Assembly (NCBI RefSeq): GCF_002076895.1 | Contig: NZ_CP020465.1 | Coordinates: forward strand, 1,426,001-1,490,000 | Source of the DNA: Cognaticolwellia beringensis | Lineage (GTDB): Bacteria > Pseudomonadota > Gammaproteobacteria > Enterobacterales > Alteromonadaceae | Reading direction: 5' to 3' | Length of the DNA stretch: 64,000 nucleotides | Shown: piece after piece, positions 62,703 through 64,000 of the stretch | How positions within the stretch are numbered: position 1 is the stretch's first letter | How the letters are laid out: each line of letters begins with the position of its first letter | Notes under the pieces: model-generated | Seen by the model: the letters and a program-made list of their open reading frames with translations, nothing else | Databases searched by the model: none | What the model was told of the DNA's origin: nothing | Program-made: the position numbers and the translations under genes

Positions 62703-63917
62703 TTGGAATCTACAACGAGTAATACTCCTCAAGTCAGTGAAGAGGAATTTGAAGAAGAGTTTGAAGAAGAAATACTCGAACCTTTCGATCCAGACAAGAT
62801 ATCTATCGAACAAAGAGTAGTGTCGATGGATGCAATTAAAAGGAGATTAAACCAAGGTACTATTCGCCTATCACCTGACTTTCAAAGAAATGAAGTTTGG
62901 GATGAGACTCGAAGGAGTCAGTTAATAGAGTCTATCATGCTAAAGATACCTTTACCTATGTTTTACGTTGCAGCGAATGAACAAGGTGAATGGGAAGTTG
63001 TAGATGGACTTCAAAGGTTATCAACAATTAGAGATTTCTTGCTTCTAAACCCAGTAACTAATTTACCTTTGAAATTAGACAAATTAGAGTTTTTACAGAA
63101 AAAATTTGGAGGGATGACTTTCAATAAAATGGAGAGTGATCCAACGTGTCAAAGAGTTATTAATACAATAATGGAAACAGAATTGCGGTTCACCGTTATT
63201 AATCCAGGGACACCAGAAGATGTAAAACGGAACATATTCAAGAGAATCAATACAGGAGGGCTACCTCTTACTACTCAAGAAATTAGGCATGCCTTGTACC
63301 AAGGAAATTCAACTAAACTATTGCAACATCTAATGGGAAGTCAATATTTTATCCGCGCAATAAATTCAAAAATAAATGATAAAAGGATGGCGACGAGAGA
63401 ACTTATTCTTCGATTTGTAGCTTTCTATATTTTTGAAAAAAATGATTATAAAATGAACTTAGACAAATGGCTAAGTGACGCGATGAGAGTAATAAATTTA
63501 TTCCCCGAACTTGACGAAAAGAAATTATCTAAAGTATTTACAGATGGCTCAGCCCCGAAAATAAAACATCACTCAATTGAAGATATCAGGTATAAATTTG
63601 AGTTAGCTATGTATAGGGCAAAAGAATTATTTGGAGATCATGCTTTTAGAAAATCTACAATTCACGATAATAAAAAGTCACCAATTAACAAAGCTCTTTT
63701 TGAGTGTTGGTCTAATATTTTGAGTGGATTATCAGATGATGAATTTTCGAAATTATTGGAGCACAAAGCTGATTTTACGTACTCTTATAAAGAATATTTG
63801 TTAAATGAAGATGTACTCAACTCTATAAGTCGTCACGCTTCACAGGCTATCAGAGGGGTAAACTATAGATATGAAGTTTTTGAAAATTTAGTTAAGCATT
63901 ATTTGGATATCTCATGA
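62703..63917 (+). CDS. DUF262 domain protein (ParB/GmrSD-N-like)
   Basis: A 404-residue protein. The N-terminus is strongly acidic (EEEFEEEFEEEILEPFDPDK, 14-33). The DUF262 core has RLSPDFQRNEVWDE (55-68), the DGQQR-type motif as DGLQR (101-105) and FKRINTGGLPLTTQE (179-193). These are the hallmarks of the ParB/Srx-like nuclease or nucleotidase fold seen in GmrSD type IV restriction and in other defence systems. No HNH (DUF1524) C-terminal domain is seen, so it is not a standard GmrSD; the last 200 residues are helical. Start TTG 62703 follows AGGA by six bases. Its stop overlaps the next ATG (ATGA), so the two proteins probably work together. Confidence 0.88.
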   Translation: MESTTSNTPQVSEEEFEEEFEEEILEPFDPDKISIEQRVVSMDAIKRRLNQGTIRLSPDFQRNEVWDETRRSQLIESIMLKIPLPMFYVAANEQGEWEVVDGLQRLSTIRDFLLLNPVTNLPLKLDKLEFLQKKFGGMTFNKMESDPTCQRVINTIMETELRFTVINPGTPEDVKRNIFKRINTGGLPLTTQEIRHALYQGNSTKLLQHLMGSQYFIRAINSKINDKRMATRELILRFVAFYIFEKNDYKMNLDKWLSDAMRVINLFPELDEKKLSKVFTDGSAPKIKHHSIEDIRYKFELAMYRAKELFGDHAFRKSTIHDNKKSPINKALFECWSNILSGLSDDEFSKLLEHKADFTYSYKEYLLNEDVLNSISRHASQAIRGVNYRYEVFENLVKHYLDIS

Positions 63918-64000
63918 TTAAGTTATTAAGTCTAAAAGGTTTTAAGTCCTTTAGTGAAATAGATATACCGTTCAAGCCTTTAACTCTCTTTTCAGGGCTG
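63914..64000 (+). CDS. AAA/SMC-like ATPase, N-terminus only (partial)
   Basis: Starts at ATG 63914 inside the stop of the DUF262 gene and runs off the window. The 29 visible codons read IKLLSLKGFKSFSEIDIPFK then LTLFSGL, the classic opening of an SMC/RecF/OLD-type ATPase where the Walker A (usually xNGSGKS) comes next. Genes of this kind next to DUF262 proteins are common in defence islands. The family (for example DUF3696-type AAA) cannot be settled from this fragment. Confidence 0.75.
   Translation, partial: MIKLLSLKGFKSFSEIDIPFKPLTLFSGL

Overview
The window is a chromosomal segment of a low-GC marine gammaproteobacterium. The 16S gene, the gmhB-rrn order and the gene content (S46 dipeptidyl peptidase, fused isobutyryl-CoA mutase, ArgP/LysE pair, PiuC/TonB receptor, several GGDEF proteins) point to Alteromonadales, most likely Colwelliaceae (Colwellia/Thalassotalea type). 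This is inferred from remembered sequence character, not from a search.

Layout. 1-9.5 kb: a DUF6172 gene, a small secreted protein, a two-gene unit of a CoA-transferase/GNAT fusion plus an HDAC-family deacetylase, two orphan proteins, a CBU_0592-type membrane protein and an alpha/beta hydrolase. 9.8-20.5 kb: a TPR-GGDEF gene broken by an in-frame amber codon, a divergent LysE-type exporter/ArgP-type regulator pair, a GNAT, an NAD(P)-binding protein, a large chemoreceptor, DUF3297, and a second, intact TPR-GGDEF protein. 20.7-26.6 kb: recQ, then an iron-uptake unit (near-perfect Fur-type palindrome, TonB-dependent siderophore receptor, PiuC hydroxylase) facing a 99-residue 2OG-Fe(II)-oxygenase-like protein. 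26.8-36.5 kb: an AraC-type regulator divergent from a five-gene acyl-CoA operon (icmF, acyl-CoA dehydrogenase, AcuI/YhdH-type reductase, HIBCH-like hydrolase/hydratase, SDR). Two of its intergenic gaps carry strong hairpins.

36.7-44.8 kb: gmhB followed by a complete rRNA operon (tandem promoters, leader cruciform, 16S, tRNA-Ala, tRNA-Ile, 23S, 5S, terminator). Downstream are two 246-bp tandem units that look like decayed 5S 3' ends split by a hairpin-rich insert, and then about 2.6 copies of an unrelated 153-bp repeat. 44.8-58.3 kb: S46 peptidase, GGDEF protein, folD, GNAT, DEAD-box helicase, a membrane-anchored winged-helix/TPR regulator with a small Cys-rich secreted partner, a 206-bp MITE-like element, rlmJ and a YbiT-type ABC-F protein. 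58.3-61.9 kb: a full-length YgiQ radical-SAM gene with a truncated tandem copy behind it. 62.2-64 kb: a possible phage gpA remnant, then a DUF262 (ParB/GmrSD-N-like) gene whose stop overlaps the start of an AAA/SMC-type ATPase cut off by the window end. This last pair is the most defence-like locus, but only its beginning is visible.

Start codons were moved from the longest frame where a ribosome-binding site clearly favoured an internal start (CBU_0592 protein, LysE exporter, acyl-CoA dehydrogenase, secreted Cys-rich protein, ABC-F protein).
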